From Tritrichomonas musculus (lineage: Eukaryota > Parabasalia > Tritrichomonadida > Tritrichomonadidae), in assembly GCA_039105265.1 (NCBI GenBank), contig JAPFFF010000001.1:8370001-8434000 (forward strand): a stretch of 64,000 nucleotides of DNA, written 5' to 3'. The notes beneath the pieces were generated by a model, which ran no database searches, had not been told where the DNA came from, and worked only from the letters and a program-made list of their open reading frames with translations. Positions 54,201-60,034 of the stretch are shown here, piece after piece (position 1 is the stretch's first letter; each line of letters begins with the position of its first letter). A program made the translations under genes and the position numbers.

Positions 54201-54960
54201 CTTCGATAAAGTTTTCTTCTAAAAATGTCAACTCTTCTCTCATTTGTTGGTAAAACTGATCTGGATGCATGGTATCTTGTTTAGATTTTGATTGTAATTT
54301 TTCTTTCAGTTCTTTAGCGTGATTTTGTAAATCTTTGATTTGTGATATAGATTGATTACTTTGAATTTGTTGTTTAAGTAATTGTATTTCATGCTTAATA
54401 GAAGATATTTCTGAATCATTTAGATTTTGTCTTTCAAATGAAGAAATATTTTGTTGTCTCTCTATTTCGTTTTGGATTGACCTTTCAACCAATCTCAATG
54501 TTGGTCTAATAGCCATCTGTTCTTTTAATTCGATTAATTCATTTTTAATTTGAGTTATATCGTCGAGAGATTCGATATCCGATTGCTGATAATTTTTTTC
54601 AGTCGAACTTTTATTGCCTTTAAGTAATAAAATTTCTTTTGAAAGTGATCTAACCGAATTTTCAAGAGATAAAATTTTGCTTTGATTTTGTAAAAGCTGA
54701 TTTACTTTTTCATTTAATTTCGATAATGATATTTGCGAGTCTTTTGAAGTAATATCGGAATTATTAATTGGGGTTTTCGTTTGTTCTGAGTTTAATTTAT
54801 CAATAGCTTGTTTAAGCGATTGTATTTGTTTTTGATGTTGATCAAGTGTTTTTTGAGTTGAATTACTAGCATTTTGAAAGTTGTTTTCAAGAGTTTCTAG
54901 TTCATTATGGATAGCTTTAATGCTCTCCAAATCCATTTGATTTGGAGTTTGCTTAGACAT
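35527..54960 (-). CDS. Giant 6477-residue hinge-and-rod coiled-coil protein
   Basis: One uninterrupted frame for a protein of roughly 740 kDa, almost all predicted coiled coil, with no catalytic domain, signal peptide or membrane span. About 80 copies of the signature C-(L/I/M/V)-K-(Y/H/F)-E-(V/I/L/M)-K-K-L-K run from residue about 340 to the last residues (KCIKYEVKKLKERK, stop). Three sections differ in their linkers. Residues 1 to about 1850 have long acidic spacers. About 1860-2130 has SFIIDQ linkers before NHKIGCLKYE. About 2680-2830 has DEFQLSRSVDLNNDD linkers. About 3240-6477 is a chain of rods, each starting IPSDLLERLS and ending KKLKERP, joined by Pro/Gln/Thr-rich hinges. Rod lengths are 2+7n residues. 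Large blocks are nearly identical in DNA. It is most likely a filament or striated-fibre component of the cytoskeleton (for example costa, pelta-axostyle or Golgi-linked fibre), but this is inference from architecture; I recognise no named homologue. TAAA overlaps the stop. Confidence 0.85.
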   Translation of the reverse strand: MSKQTPNQMDLESIKAIHNELETLENNFQNASNSTQKTLDQHQKQIQSLKQAIDKLNSEQTKTPINNSDITSKDSQISLSKLNEKVNQLLQNQSKILSLENSVRSLSKEILLLKGNKSSTEKNYQQSDIESLDDITQIKNELIELKEQMAIRPTLRLVERSIQNEIERQQNISSFERQNLNDSEISSIKHEIQLLKQQIQSNQSISQIKDLQNHAKELKEKLQSKSKQDTMHPDQFYQQMREELTFLEENFIEAYNFNTLSLVSQAKQIKQLRHIIMSPYDFDDSEENSNEDIDDEENSNVRRGNTDSNTKKLKNIVQNLQESVRKQAEADHAVLRCIKHEIKKLKSQETLGSIENSIEQLRNKISQVEEDENDKIEDLQDQLENTQNKLRKLKLFNGKDINDEDLDNSTFFDGSVDSLRAHLKKLDNDVKEFRLQLQKSKTDSEDIEKSITNIVNCLKHEMKKVRNNQTALTDHLKEKGIVSSDLDLEASSGMSLSSDQGIDVKSRNIALPFEQVTSENAPEGYYKIQLPDEPFDEIKKELYTLECNFIQTANIHATSIEDHYKQLEEIRKNLQERKNAENSLNESSENKSEIIRSLKSEVQKLKQNGALSEQQMRGIEDMNNRITAIEDYLQEEPEIVEIHPLDENGNSIHETDPSQETLIRPIIETIKSMAEEIRLVKDNCDCRDSIQCIEHELKKQSAELTKTQPYFKSQISVINHRLDTIETYLVNETEEEEIKERNQSVNLELILKNMTDEFNKQIIPLKEKIDALEQERRRSSNQSKRDIDKLKQALKAMEQKTPQETLDAIQDIMDKIDETISKQDADRSTIRCLKHEMIKLKGPLEKAGKHNEEIDEINNRLNTIEEYLQEDEPIIDIENDEEEEEEFEEDPTIQIGNVVAQLIESMKSMKDEMDEVRDTLSIKNNTAIRCIKHELKKLKCQIELQELLDMNDSEGNVQLPDDYEERIQRLRKELHTLEDKMVDTTNNVQTSIGVNSLEIEKLKKRYAELEVMKKELEEENGLTIKQRIQFLEHSNRCLKYEVKKLIYQTEMQNIINEDMMSSSMNLSADEGDSMSLSPEAEIKISKIKEELRTLEKNFEETSNLHTNSLDIHELQLHKLRQLINETDDKIGGKSLVEIENRFNRQLSNIENLFNERLKKTNLNVHVVEKQIENVYENHGLIPYYPENYDSVFTDEDNGIRDNFSTGYHKIPPSKVGGNKFLFTDKNLDNLYSAVNEIRGKILASMNEEGIILIPDFEKGPVVELVSSIERLEKKNKLLEKSLSQLTDEFNNFVANADRKVLNLGIFYTDTENEEEEVNVRSPKNEADQLEQLQNEIAQLREIIQNRDSNENSAVNLQLLANDVEDEGSYAQIADEIKSDVSNIKKDVDNQIEELKSKIANLSQQIVESPVVTEREYRLDINKNDWSENSFDQSSEDFEIIRRDNQEMRENIDDLNQQIQIIRDSFAQYQQMQEENKDKITLKIDATASSDSNIEPSFVDDFQAELQEIKENYSKLGHDYKCLKYEVKKLKNDLRIKVRNAELSEIVHIEEPNSEIISNIDEIKEEFDEKIGLHDKDLESLKSEINKLKITIKSNDPSGMVFNLANTNNFDFDDLVDRVEDYKSKADEDNHALLDKIAKLETGLKNLNRNVKSLDAKCSEERTFYTIPVDEDQREREIEEIVSISTENLEKEIKSMKVEMNMISDQLKTILENEEEKNKQVETFDLNSSKDDLYEQENNEIKHSLKCLKYEVKRLKDKIKDLQQIKEPTNQPIKEQINPVFERDIILEEEEEDTSDRGIKEDLNKVPNNLQHSLNCLKFEVKKLKSKVNDTNDIKDQINESNEDLRNAIECLKHEIKLLKLETPNDDKSFILDDRSLSFIQPETQNKDLKCIKYEIKKLKSNHQNSNDAINHKIGCLKYEIKKLKSKSQFIDNEKSFIIDQNNGEEEEVSENINHKIGSLKYEIKRLSDVIDKLTDKTDELNKDVDDLKSNQNQPENKSFIIDNQNVTEGGDETVNHKIGCLKYEVKKLKEMMTDLTNRMNNDKNKLKSDPAEPAERSFIIDQGNNEEEEGNENINNKVGCLKYEVKKLKEIIKNLTDKTDNLNNDMNDLKSNQGQNQPVEMSFVIDQNNQEGNEELNHKIGCLKHEVKKLKDFISKSNKPEIDEELLRNIQDIESSMKKLILTVDQMKIELDELKDKNESFQLFTNQGIEEEEVKKLITKETEPINNSIGCLKYEVKRLKESLKDSNEPEVVARDVFNLNSQNIINDELKEEVDELKSVVTKLNDESRVTFKCLKYEIKRLKSLNSELKENQDELIKERNTFQIGNVNQIEIENEIYSLKENEEKILDDLKCLKYEMKRLIENNKQDVFDLTNPNLDNDNEESLKCLKYEVKKLKETVSKLNEQMSNQQEQQTIEKSAFVLDDSTDKDETINKLKRDVKLLKETVNKMIIRLNKMKSNNQQNNSFDIENQLNADDVNKLISEKADPINHSMKCVKYEVKHLKESLKDANHNINKLKYFYKQMNSNPLSYSAGASPTKESFMSDDKLYQTVKALKYEVRKLKSLHENKADISNDDIEDMKKSIRCLKYEVKQLKFGNKEEEEKVHQNIKALKYAVKNLKEKANESGTRGEEFRIDDADDNANYDDLKRSIVCLKYEVKKLKKQNEDDEKLRLTVKALKYEVRKLKENNNNNTDEFQLSRSVDLNNDDFKKSLRCLKYEVKQLKNKNEEVEGLSKSFESLKYEVRKLKEKQDKEDNNKTDEFQLSKSVDLNNDDFKKSLRCLKYEVKQLKNKNEELQESIKSLKYEENNNKTDEFQLSRSVDLNNNDDDLKRSLRCLKYEVKHLKDKNEELEGLLQSVKLMKNEIRKLKELVDSLKDNKADIYQLHPTDEIDELRELISSMNFDDIRRSICCLKYEVKKLKNNAPVRDKDQFSLEVDLDDISSDAEIVISPMETVNVLTSSIHCLKYEVKKLKDQMSKFTSDFQNKGFVLQLEDSSDQSLNESEVQKMIDEAGDRLLSPVLYDIEKIKKSMEDIKNNINVSSDNQFINLNETDLDELRQMIMENKDDVDHKVGCIKYEVKKLKDALKNPNNENVQPDLRYDELVNDINLLKEEINELKDRPIPENVIPQSVDQEDLTLIKRKINKLTDDMKCVKFEVKRMKNNQIENMYGSEMDDDILLQLNKIENRSNKSLSMSVENSDEIKSIQEQNKEMNEKLIRLIENIRCIKFEVKKLKSGQSQEVSSTSEIPSDLLKRLSAAENAANSALRETDSLREEGTKMKNDIGCLKYEVKKLRDRPVPSVAPIARSVPVPTDTPNPPSDILDRLSEIEEVSIEAQNKANEAKVETQTLVSKLNNFVRDVNCLKYEVKKLKGRPIPIPKQDSKSEEDKEDPIISSDLLDRLSEIENECREATETSNNAMNETKTIRTNLKCIKYELRKLIDRPIPENPQVSPSEVPSDLLERLSQAEDSYKEAIEQAQLDQSKLKRLIEDMKCVKYELKKMKQSESNPIEYKKEEPSIPSDLLDRLSKVEDKCSEATETSNDAMNETKTIRTNLKCIKYELRKLIDRPIPENQQTSPSEVPSDLLERLSQAEQQIDDLNDERQNLKKELRCIKYELKKLKETPIEQPKEVAISPIVLKRLAIAENNAASARMETSELMQEKEKLNNEIAALRKEVETMKNNVGCLKYEVKKLKDQPTPVPAPIEEDPSSSDINERLSDLENRCTLADNKAEEAKIEAQTVLDKFGAMVADVRCIKYEVKKLKERPIPEPTTREIPIERTESPGIEERLLNVEKKCEEANDKADKSKEESEEAKRETERLGQEFNKLNHDLNCLKYEIKKLKKRPTPEATERSPETPAIPSDLLERLSELENKCREAAEKAEESKDESETAIEASNKTKEEIERIDNDFNKLNHDLNCMKYEIKKLKKRPTPEESQPQPATETPTIPSDLLERLSELENKCGEANDKSEEAKSETERLGQEFNKLNHDLNCMKYEIKKLKKRPTPESTERSPATATIPSDLLERLSSAEETAKSALKATETLEEEGNKMKNDIGCLKHEVKKLKERPTPAVAPISTIINEPTTREAEIEPEESAITNQSEMLEDISSTKQSIEDIHSEINRLIEDLKCIKYEIKKLKERPIREASQPQPQPATSVKSAEAATNPSDILDQLSETQQETRDNRAEINRLIEDLKCMKYEIKKLKERPIPEVTQPQPATETSPTERSPATATIPSDLLERLSSAEETAKSALKAAETLEEEGNKMKNDIGCLKHEVKKLKERPTPAVAPISTIINEPTTREAEIEEEESEDISSTKQSIEDIHSEINRLIEDLKCIKYEVKKLKEQPIPEASQPQPSLTTEIPPDLLERLSTVENASKEANDKSEEAKESAEKNQKDISKLIEDLRCMKYEMKKLKERPTPEATERSPETPAIPSDLLERLSELENKCREAAEKAESSSNKSHEAIEKSESATEEVYKMRQNFKKLIDDLKCIKYEVKKLKERPIPETASPTEKSSEAPTIPSDLLDRLSRLENKCREATEKAESSSNKSEEAIDKSESATETSTEAKSETERLGQEFKKLNHDLNCMKYEIKKLKRRPTPEATEKLQPAAEVTERSPETATIPSDLLERLSSAEETAKSALKTAETLEEEGNKMKNDIGCLKHEVKKLKERPTAAVAPIQETAPPTRRSVDTPTIPSDLLERLSRLENKCREATEKAESSSNKSEEAIEKSESATEEVATMRQNFKKLIDDLKCIKYEVKKLKERPIPETASPTEKSSEAPTIPSDLLDRLSRLENKCREATEKAESSSNKSEEAIDKSESATETSTEAKSETERLGQEFKKLNHDLNCMKYEIKKLKRRPTPEASQPQPATEAAPIERSPETATIPSDLLERLSSAEETAKSALKAAETLEEERNKMKNDIGCLKHEVKKLKERPIPEVPQPQPQPATSVKSAEAATIPSDILDQLSETQQETQDNHALKYMKYEVKKLKERPIPEVTQPQPQPATETSPTERSPATATIPSDLLERLSELENQCRETNDKSEEAKAETERISQEFNKLNHDLNCMKYEIKKLKKRPTPESTERSPETATIPSDLLERLSSAEESSKSALKAAETLEKEGNRMKNDIGCLKHEVKKLKERPTPEASQPRRATETATIPSDILDQLSETQQETRDNRAEINRLIEDLKCMKYEIKKLKERPIPEVTQPQPATETSPTERSPATATIPSDLLERLSSAEETAKSALKAAETLEEEGNKMKNDIGCLKHEVKKLKERPTAAVAPISTIINEPTTREAEIEPEESAITNQSEMLEDISSTKQSIEDIHSEINRLIEDLKCIKYEVKKLKERPIPEVTQPQPATETSPTERSPETATIPSDLLERLSSAEETAKSALKATETLEEEGNKMKNDIGCLKHEVKKLKERPTPAVAPISTIINEPTTREAEIEEEESEDISSTKQSIEDIHSEINRLIEDLKCIKYEVKKLKEQPIPEVPQPQPQPATSVKSAEAATIPSDILDQLSETQQETQDNHALKYMKYEVKKLKERPIPEVTQPQPQPATETSPTERSPATATIPSDLLERLSSAEETAKSALKAAETLEEERNKMKNDIGCLKHEVKKLKERPTPAVAPISTIINEPTTREAASPIAEPTTREIPIERTDSPGIAERLSNVEKKCEEANDKADKSKEESEEAKRETERLGQEFKKLNPDLNCMKYEIKKLKRRPEASQPQPATETSPTERSPETATIPSDLLERLSSAEETAKSALKTAETLEEEGNKMKNDIGCLKHEVKKLKERPTPETSQPRRATETATIPPDLLERLSTVENASKEANDKSEEAKTETERIDQEFKKLNHDLNCMKYEIKKLKGRPTPAQTQARDDNNSDSDSDSDNDDDAESSNSPQIPSDLLARLSRAESQSRESRTLSKEASENAVQATEQVKLIRDEFEKFSAILKCLKYEVRQLKHQQGQATARAAQIRDSESDSEEAATIPSDFASRLSSVENQARSDREQVRAVRSQCSKLAEDFRCVKYELKKLKERQTPAQRQTQEGSALETRQSDAEERTESISSEIEKLRRTVECVKYEVKRLKRQPLPTTTGVSNESDEEDNGPPKIASDLLSRLSAAENKSDEASSKSEEAKAEAIRTEFIKLTRELNCIKYEVKKLKGRPTPEAAVSRTTREISIERTESPGIEDRLSNLEKKCEEANDKAEEETKRIDGEFKRLNNNLNCIKYEIKKLKGRPTPEAATNAVSIEQSAGSNNFDKEEIVAIRNEFSKLNEDFRCVKYELKKLKERQTPAQTQEGSELGTRQSDAEERTESISSEIEKLRRTVECVKYEVKRLKRQPLPTTTGVSNESDEEDNGSPKIASDLLSRLSAAERQSKEAKEESASIHNEFDKFVKILKCLKYEVRLLKQRHESEEASESSAEVLSRLSEAENEAKSRADQIESSFNEQIKALRYDREMIKEDIKCIKYEVKKLKERK
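40381..41542 (-). repeat. 789-bp higher-order direct repeat
   Basis: The block 40381-40753 recurs at 41170-41542 with no difference that I can see over about 370 bp, a period of 789 bp (263 codons). It encodes two successive rods and the hinge between them. It marks a very recent in-frame duplication or gene conversion. Confidence 0.85.
46490..47040 (-). repeat. DEFQLS-linker repeat array in the giant gene
   Basis: Three close repeats of TDEFQLS(R/K)SVDLNNDD and (F/L)K(K/R)SLRCLKYEVK(Q/H)LK with an intervening Cys-less half unit (SLKYEVRKLK). Units with and without Cys alternate here. Confidence 0.75.
48580..49370 (-). repeat. SFIIDQ-linker repeat array in the giant gene
   Basis: Five units of about 165-195 bp code for (E/K)SFIIDQ-N plus an acidic patch, then NHKIGCLKYEVKKLK. 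They are diverged at DNA level, unlike the C-terminal array. One unit has Ser instead of Cys in the signature (IGSLKYE). Confidence 0.8.
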
Positions 54961-55001
54961 AAAATCTAAAATTTTATTTGTATACGTTTATTTCATTTTT
55001 G

Positions 55002-55024
55002 ACCTCTAAATTGGCCTAAGAGGT
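55002..55024. promoter_or_regulatory. Short dyad upstream of the giant gene
   Basis: ACCTCT and AGAGGT form an inverted repeat with an 11-base spacer containing TTGGCC, 42-64 nt upstream of the giant gene's ATG. There is no Inr, M5 or M3 box closer to the start, so this may be the promoter's specific site; function is not shown. Confidence 0.3.
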
Positions 55025-55900
55025 TAAAATCAGATTTAGTATAGAAAAGCAAGATAAGGATTTTTTTCTTTATTTCGATGATTCGAATGAAATAATTAAT
55101 TTAAAAAAATTTTATTTATTAATAACGTAATTTTTTAAAAGAAACTTTTTAAAAAATCATTCAAATAATTGTGTAAGATTTAATCGTTTTTAGTAATATT
55201 CTTTTTGTATTTATCCTATGTAAATCTTTATATCAATAAGAAAATTAATGATAATATTTAAATAGATATTAGAAGAGTTGTAAAATTTATGTATTATTAA
55301 ATTTTTTTTGATTATTAATGATTATTGAATAGATAAGGAAACAAATTCAAATGACATGGAATTAAATGTTTTTTAAAAAAAAACTGGTGGAAATATTTCA
55401 ACGATATGACTTATAAATGTTTTCTGAATTTTAATAATTCTAGGAATCTTATTAAACAAATATTTTAATATTATCTTTTATTTATACTAAGTTTCCATTA
55501 ATTAAAAAGGCTCAAATACAAATTTGGTATAAATTGCGATAAAAAAAGCAAAATAAATGATAATAATATTTTTTATCAGATAGATTATCTTTTCTTTCTC
55601 AGCATGTATTAATTAAATTTTATTATATAGTTTCAGACACATCTTTACATTCAAAAGTTGAAGTTGAATAACTAAATACCAGTGTGCTCATTAATTAGCT
55701 CAGATTATTGCAATTATCAACAATTTATATCAATCAATTGAACTAATCATATACACAGTGTCAATCATTATTTAATTATGATCAATTAATCAATCAAAAT
55801 CAGAGATTACAAATTTGTGAAAAAGCTCAGCAAAACAAAAGATTTATTGAGACATCAGCACATGAGATATATATATTGAATTATAAAATATTTTTATTTA
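55025..55900. other. Gene-free AT-rich spacer
   Basis: About 0.9 kb upstream of the giant gene. No gene, RNA or paired repeat was recognised. Confidence 0.55.
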
Positions 55901-55904
55901 GTAT

Positions 55905-56290
55905 CTTATGATTTTTGCACTTATTGATATTACACATAATTTAAATGATGATGGAATTGTTAATTGTGTCAATAATGAACACCCTCTGAAAATACAATCT
56001 CCATTTGAAGTTACAGAAGGAGGAATCGTGATTTCTCTCAAAGATATGCATTCGTTGAAAGCAAAATCTCCAATTTTAGTTACAGAAGAAGGAAATATGT
56101 TTTATATCAGCGATTTGCACTTATAGAAAGCATAATTTCTAATCGATGTTACAGAAGAATTAATATGTGAGATAATTAACTGCAATAACTGATGATTCTG
56201 CTCCTATTGAAACTACAGAATGTGAAATTATTACTTGTGTAAGTGATGAACATCTATTATAAACCCCCCATTCAATTGTTGTCAAATATA
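55905..56290 (-). pseudogene. BspA-like (TpLRR) leucine-rich-repeat fragment
   Basis: On the minus strand the sequence reads as about five 23-residue BspA/TpLRR repeats: CISLREITIPPSVTSNGD, FPSSVTKIGDFAFNEC, and SSLTQVIISHSVVSIGAE, with the hallmark (L)-xx-I-x-IP-x-SVT-x-IG-xx-AF-xx-C spacing. In trichomonads this family is large and mostly made of surface or secreted proteins. Stops, a frameshift and the absence of any start, signal peptide or membrane anchor show this is a dead internal fragment. A 72-codon frame on the plus strand (55908-56126) is only the antisense reading of these repeats. Confidence 0.75.
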
Positions 56291-56430
56291 ATTAAAATTT
56301 CCAATATTTTTTATTTATCTCATTAAAATAAGAATATTTACCAATAATAATAATATATATCTGCTAATGGATGTTGTTTAAATTTTAAATTTCAGTTTTT
56401 AAGAATAAAAAAATCATATTCTATTCTGCA

Positions 56431-56963
56431 ATGAGTGATCATCAAAACAATGATCAGTATAATTATTATCATCAAGATTGTGATAATGAATATGCTGAGT
56501 CATAAGAAGAAATAAACGATACTACGCAAGACCAAATCAAATTTTAGAAAGGTATTACGAAAAAGTTGAAGAAAATGGATTATCGTATAGTATAAAGATG
56601 TATTTGGTCTCTTGCATAGCTCAAAAAGAGGCTTCTCTTGTCGAGTTTATTCATATTTATTTTTCAAGATTTAATCATAATATAACCTTATTAAGGTAGA
56701 AAAAAATTAAAACATCCTTTATAGAATTTAAGAGAAAGTTACTATCAAATAAAATGAGAATTGATGGATTTGAGATCAATGGAGGTGCTTGGGAATTGAT
56801 ATTGCTGAGAGCAAGAGAAGCTTTTTTTTAATAATCCAAAACATCAGCAAAAATAAAAAGAATAGAGATAATAGATGACGATGATGAAAATGATAAAGCT
56901 AGAGCAGAGTGTGGTTTAAAGTATTTGAGAATCCTCCATCCTTCTGAATCTCGAATTCTATAA
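56431..56963 (+). pseudogene. Decayed gene of unknown family
   Basis: From an ATG at about 56432 a Gln/Asn-rich start (MSDHQNNDQYNYYHQD) is followed, across an in-frame stop and frame changes, by a gene-like stretch QILERYYEKVEENGLSYSIKM, then SFIEFKRKLLSNKMRIDGFE and an acidic end (IIDDDDENDKARAECGLKYL) that stops near 56963. Composition is that of a host protein. I do not recognise the family. One stop and at least two frame changes are needed across the region, so it is called a pseudogene. Confidence 0.4.
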
Positions 56964-57171
56964 TCATTAATTTTTTGTATATCTTTTCAAAATTGTATCT
57001 AATTTAAAATAATTATTTCCCTATACAATATTAAAAATTTAAAAAAATTATTAAAAATTTTTATATTTTATATATATATATATTTTTATTTCAATGTATT
57101 AAATACTAAATGTAAATAATCTGTAAGATATTTGTAATTTAAAGAATTAAGAGGAAATAAATACTTCCTGG

Positions 57172-59871
57172 ATGAAGGTGTATGGAATCGATGTTGATTT
57201 CCCTTATCCTCAACCATACAAAGCTCAGATGGCACTTATGGCTAAAGCAATGAAAGGTTTTGTAAAACAAGAAAATGCTATTTTAGAATCGCCAACAGGA
57301 ACAGGAAAATCTCTTGCACTCTTATCATCTTCGCTGGCCTATCAAATGGATATGAAAAATAAGCATCCTGAAGCAATTAAGTATAATTTTAATGATAGTG
57401 GTGATAGCAGCGCAGATAATACTCAACGACCAATCACAATCCCCAAAATCTGGTATACTAGTAGAACTCATACCCAACTTACCCAACTTATTGGAGAGCT
57501 TCGAAAATTAAGGTATAATCCAAAAATGGCCATACTTGCATCTAGAAAGCAAACATGTATTTACCCAAAAGCCACCAAAGATGGACAAATTGAAGCAAAC
57601 TGTCAAATGTTTAGGAAAGAGCATTCTTGTCCGTATGGGCAAAGAACATCAGGAAGCTTTGTACCCAAAGAGTTGAATACATCTCCTCCGCCTAAATTTG
57701 ATATAGAAGAATTAAATGGTGTATGTAGAGAAGACACACGATGTCCTTATTTTGTTTCCAAAAATATGGTAAGATCCGCTGAATTAATCTTTGCGCCATA
57801 TAACTATGTGATTGATCCACTAATCAGAGATCAAATGAGTATTGATCTTAAAGGTTCAATTTTGATCATTGATGAAGCCCATAACATTGAACAAACATGT
57901 AGAGATGCTGCTTCATTAACGATTAAATATGATGATATTGTGACTCGTCAGTATCTATGGGATTTAAATGAAGGAGAAAAAGAGCTTTATCCAAATTTAG
58001 TTAGACCATATGCAAATATTAAATCATTGCTTGATTCTATTTGTAACTATTTTAATAATAAAAGAGCAGAAATTGACTCACTATCCCAAACTAAGAAAAA
58101 TTACATAGAGGAAGATGACACGCAAACTGCGCTCGAAAATAAATTTAATTTGTCAATTATTTCGTGGAATAGTCTTAATCAAGATTACAAATTTATTATG
58201 AAAGCTGATCAAGAAAATGATAATCCTAACATTCAAGACCGAGTCCCAAGTCAAGCCTTAGTCACAATTTTAAGAATGATATTTGGTCCTCTTCAATTTC
58301 TTTTTATGAATGGTGGAGCAAACTTTCAACATTTCAAAATAGTTTATCAATTTGAAAAAGATAACGAGGGGATAAAAGATCAATTAAAAATTATTTGTTT
58401 GAACCCAGCTGTCGTGTTTAATCCAATTTCTCAATTAGTTCATAATGTAATTTTAACATCTGGAACACTTTCGCCTTTAAATATATTTGCCTCAGAACTT
58501 GGAGCATCCTTTCCGAATCTTCTTTCTGCCTCGCATGTTATAGATCAAAAACAAGTTGTTACTGTTACAATATCAAAATCTCCATTTGGTGATATCATGT
58601 CATCTACATACAGTAATCTTAGAAATAACGCTGAAAAAACATATTTGGGTCTTGCTGAGATTCTCAAAATTATCCTCCCATATATTCCTGATGGTGTTCT
58701 TTTTTTCCTTCCATCATATTCAATGAAAAATGCAATTATTTCTACATGGAAAAAGAAAAAATGTTATGATGAAATTGATAAGATTAAGAAAATATTTATT
58801 GAAGAGCAAGGATCTAAGAGTGATAAAAGAACTTTGAATCAATACAAAGATCATATTAGAAAATGTCAAAGTAAAGTATATAAATCGCCTGAAAGAGGTG
58901 GAAATGGTGAAGGTGGTGGTTTGTATATTGCTGTTTGTAGAGGAAAGTTAAGCGAAGGTATGGACTTTCATGACAATCAAGCGCGTGCAGTTATTATATT
59001 TGGTATTCCTTATCCAAATATTTATGAACCCGAAATAATATTGAAAAAGGATTATAATGATAGTAGGAAAAATAATGAAAGTATTGGGTATCAAAGTCAA
59101 GGCGGAGCCATCAATGATTTTATGAGCGGGAAAGAATGGTACGAGATTCAAGCCTTTAGAGCTCTATTTCAGGCTGTGGGGAGGTGCATTAGGCATAAAG
59201 ATGACTATGGTTCCGTAATTTTAATAGATGACCGATTTGTTAATGATGTTAAAAGATTTCCGCAATGGGTTTTAAGAAGTTGGGATGGTCAACCAACGCC
59301 TAATTATGATGATTTGAAGCTGAAACTCAGTCGTTTTTATGGGGAAATGAGTATCAATTTTCCAGCTAAATTTGATGATGACATGTCAGGTGAAATGGAG
59401 GAAGCATCTGAATCACTTCCCTTTAACTTAACATGCTCTGATTGTACAAGGACAATTTTTAGCTCTGTAATGCTTAAGTTTGAATCAACAATAATGGTTG
59501 ATTCTAATATGAAAGGATATTTGGAAATTATTAAAGAGCAAAAACCTCAGCTAGTTTATGTTATGAAAGAAAAAGAAAAGAAAGATTCTCAAGCTGGAAA
59601 AGGTGATATTATATGGTGTAAAGATGATTTAATTGTTTATGAGCCTATATTATGTGCTGCCTGTGAAAAAGTCCTTGGTGCAAAAGTGATTTGTGCTTCT
59701 GATAAAGATATTTCTCTCATTGGATCTTATTTACTTCATGTCGAAAAGTTTTATGCTAACCAGAAAGGAAAAAGCCAGCCTTTTGGAAAAATTGTGAAAA
59801 AGCCCAAAGTTATGAAATTGAACATGGATAATACTGGAGATTCAAAGCAAGCTCGCTTATCTTTTGTTTAA
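57172..59871 (+). CDS. Fe-S DEAH helicase of the FANCJ/RTEL1 group
   Basis: XPD-family superfamily 2 DNA helicase, expected to unwind DNA 5-prime to 3-prime in repair of crosslinks, G-quadruplexes or recombination intermediates. Seen: Q-motif FPYPQPYKAQ (10-19), Walker A SPTGTGKS (40-47), SRTHTQL, DEAH at 234-237, and motif VI QAVGRCIRHKDDYG. The Fe-S domain has C129, C144, C153 and C191 with spacing close to RTEL1. Motif Q and VI are most like FANCJ (FPYKAYPSQ; QALGRCIRHRNDWG). The C-terminal 140 residues have two CxxC pairs (TCSDC near 761, LCAAC near 825), perhaps a zinc ribbon. The protein ends QARLSFV, which recalls a degenerate PCNA-binding box. No intron, 899 residues, no FANCJ-type BRCT-binding tail. 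Convergent with the RIIa gene (163 bp). Confidence 0.9.
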   Translation: MKVYGIDVDFPYPQPYKAQMALMAKAMKGFVKQENAILESPTGTGKSLALLSSSLAYQMDMKNKHPEAIKYNFNDSGDSSADNTQRPITIPKIWYTSRTHTQLTQLIGELRKLRYNPKMAILASRKQTCIYPKATKDGQIEANCQMFRKEHSCPYGQRTSGSFVPKELNTSPPPKFDIEELNGVCREDTRCPYFVSKNMVRSAELIFAPYNYVIDPLIRDQMSIDLKGSILIIDEAHNIEQTCRDAASLTIKYDDIVTRQYLWDLNEGEKELYPNLVRPYANIKSLLDSICNYFNNKRAEIDSLSQTKKNYIEEDDTQTALENKFNLSIISWNSLNQDYKFIMKADQENDNPNIQDRVPSQALVTILRMIFGPLQFLFMNGGANFQHFKIVYQFEKDNEGIKDQLKIICLNPAVVFNPISQLVHNVILTSGTLSPLNIFASELGASFPNLLSASHVIDQKQVVTVTISKSPFGDIMSSTYSNLRNNAEKTYLGLAEILKIILPYIPDGVLFFLPSYSMKNAIISTWKKKKCYDEIDKIKKIFIEEQGSKSDKRTLNQYKDHIRKCQSKVYKSPERGGNGEGGGLYIAVCRGKLSEGMDFHDNQARAVIIFGIPYPNIYEPEIILKKDYNDSRKNNESIGYQSQGGAINDFMSGKEWYEIQAFRALFQAVGRCIRHKDDYGSVILIDDRFVNDVKRFPQWVLRSWDGQPTPNYDDLKLKLSRFYGEMSINFPAKFDDDMSGEMEEASESLPFNLTCSDCTRTIFSSVMLKFESTIMVDSNMKGYLEIIKEQKPQLVYVMKEKEKKDSQAGKGDIIWCKDDLIVYEPILCAACEKVLGAKVICASDKDISLIGSYLLHVEKFYANQKGKSQPFGKIVKKPKVMKLNMDNTGDSKQARLSFV

Positions 59872-60034
59872 CAAATTTTTTTATTTATAGAGATATATTA
59901 TTAATTTGATTTGTTTGAATAAAATTGTATTAATTTATAAATGCGATTTTATTGGTAAATAAAATAATGTACATAAGATTAACAGTAATTTTTATTATAT
60001 AATCGGAAATATATATGAAAAAAAAAAATGAAAA

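Noticed and set aside
55908-56126. 72-residue plus-strand repeat peptide
   Set aside because: The minus strand gives recognisable TpLRR repeats, so this is the antisense by-product.
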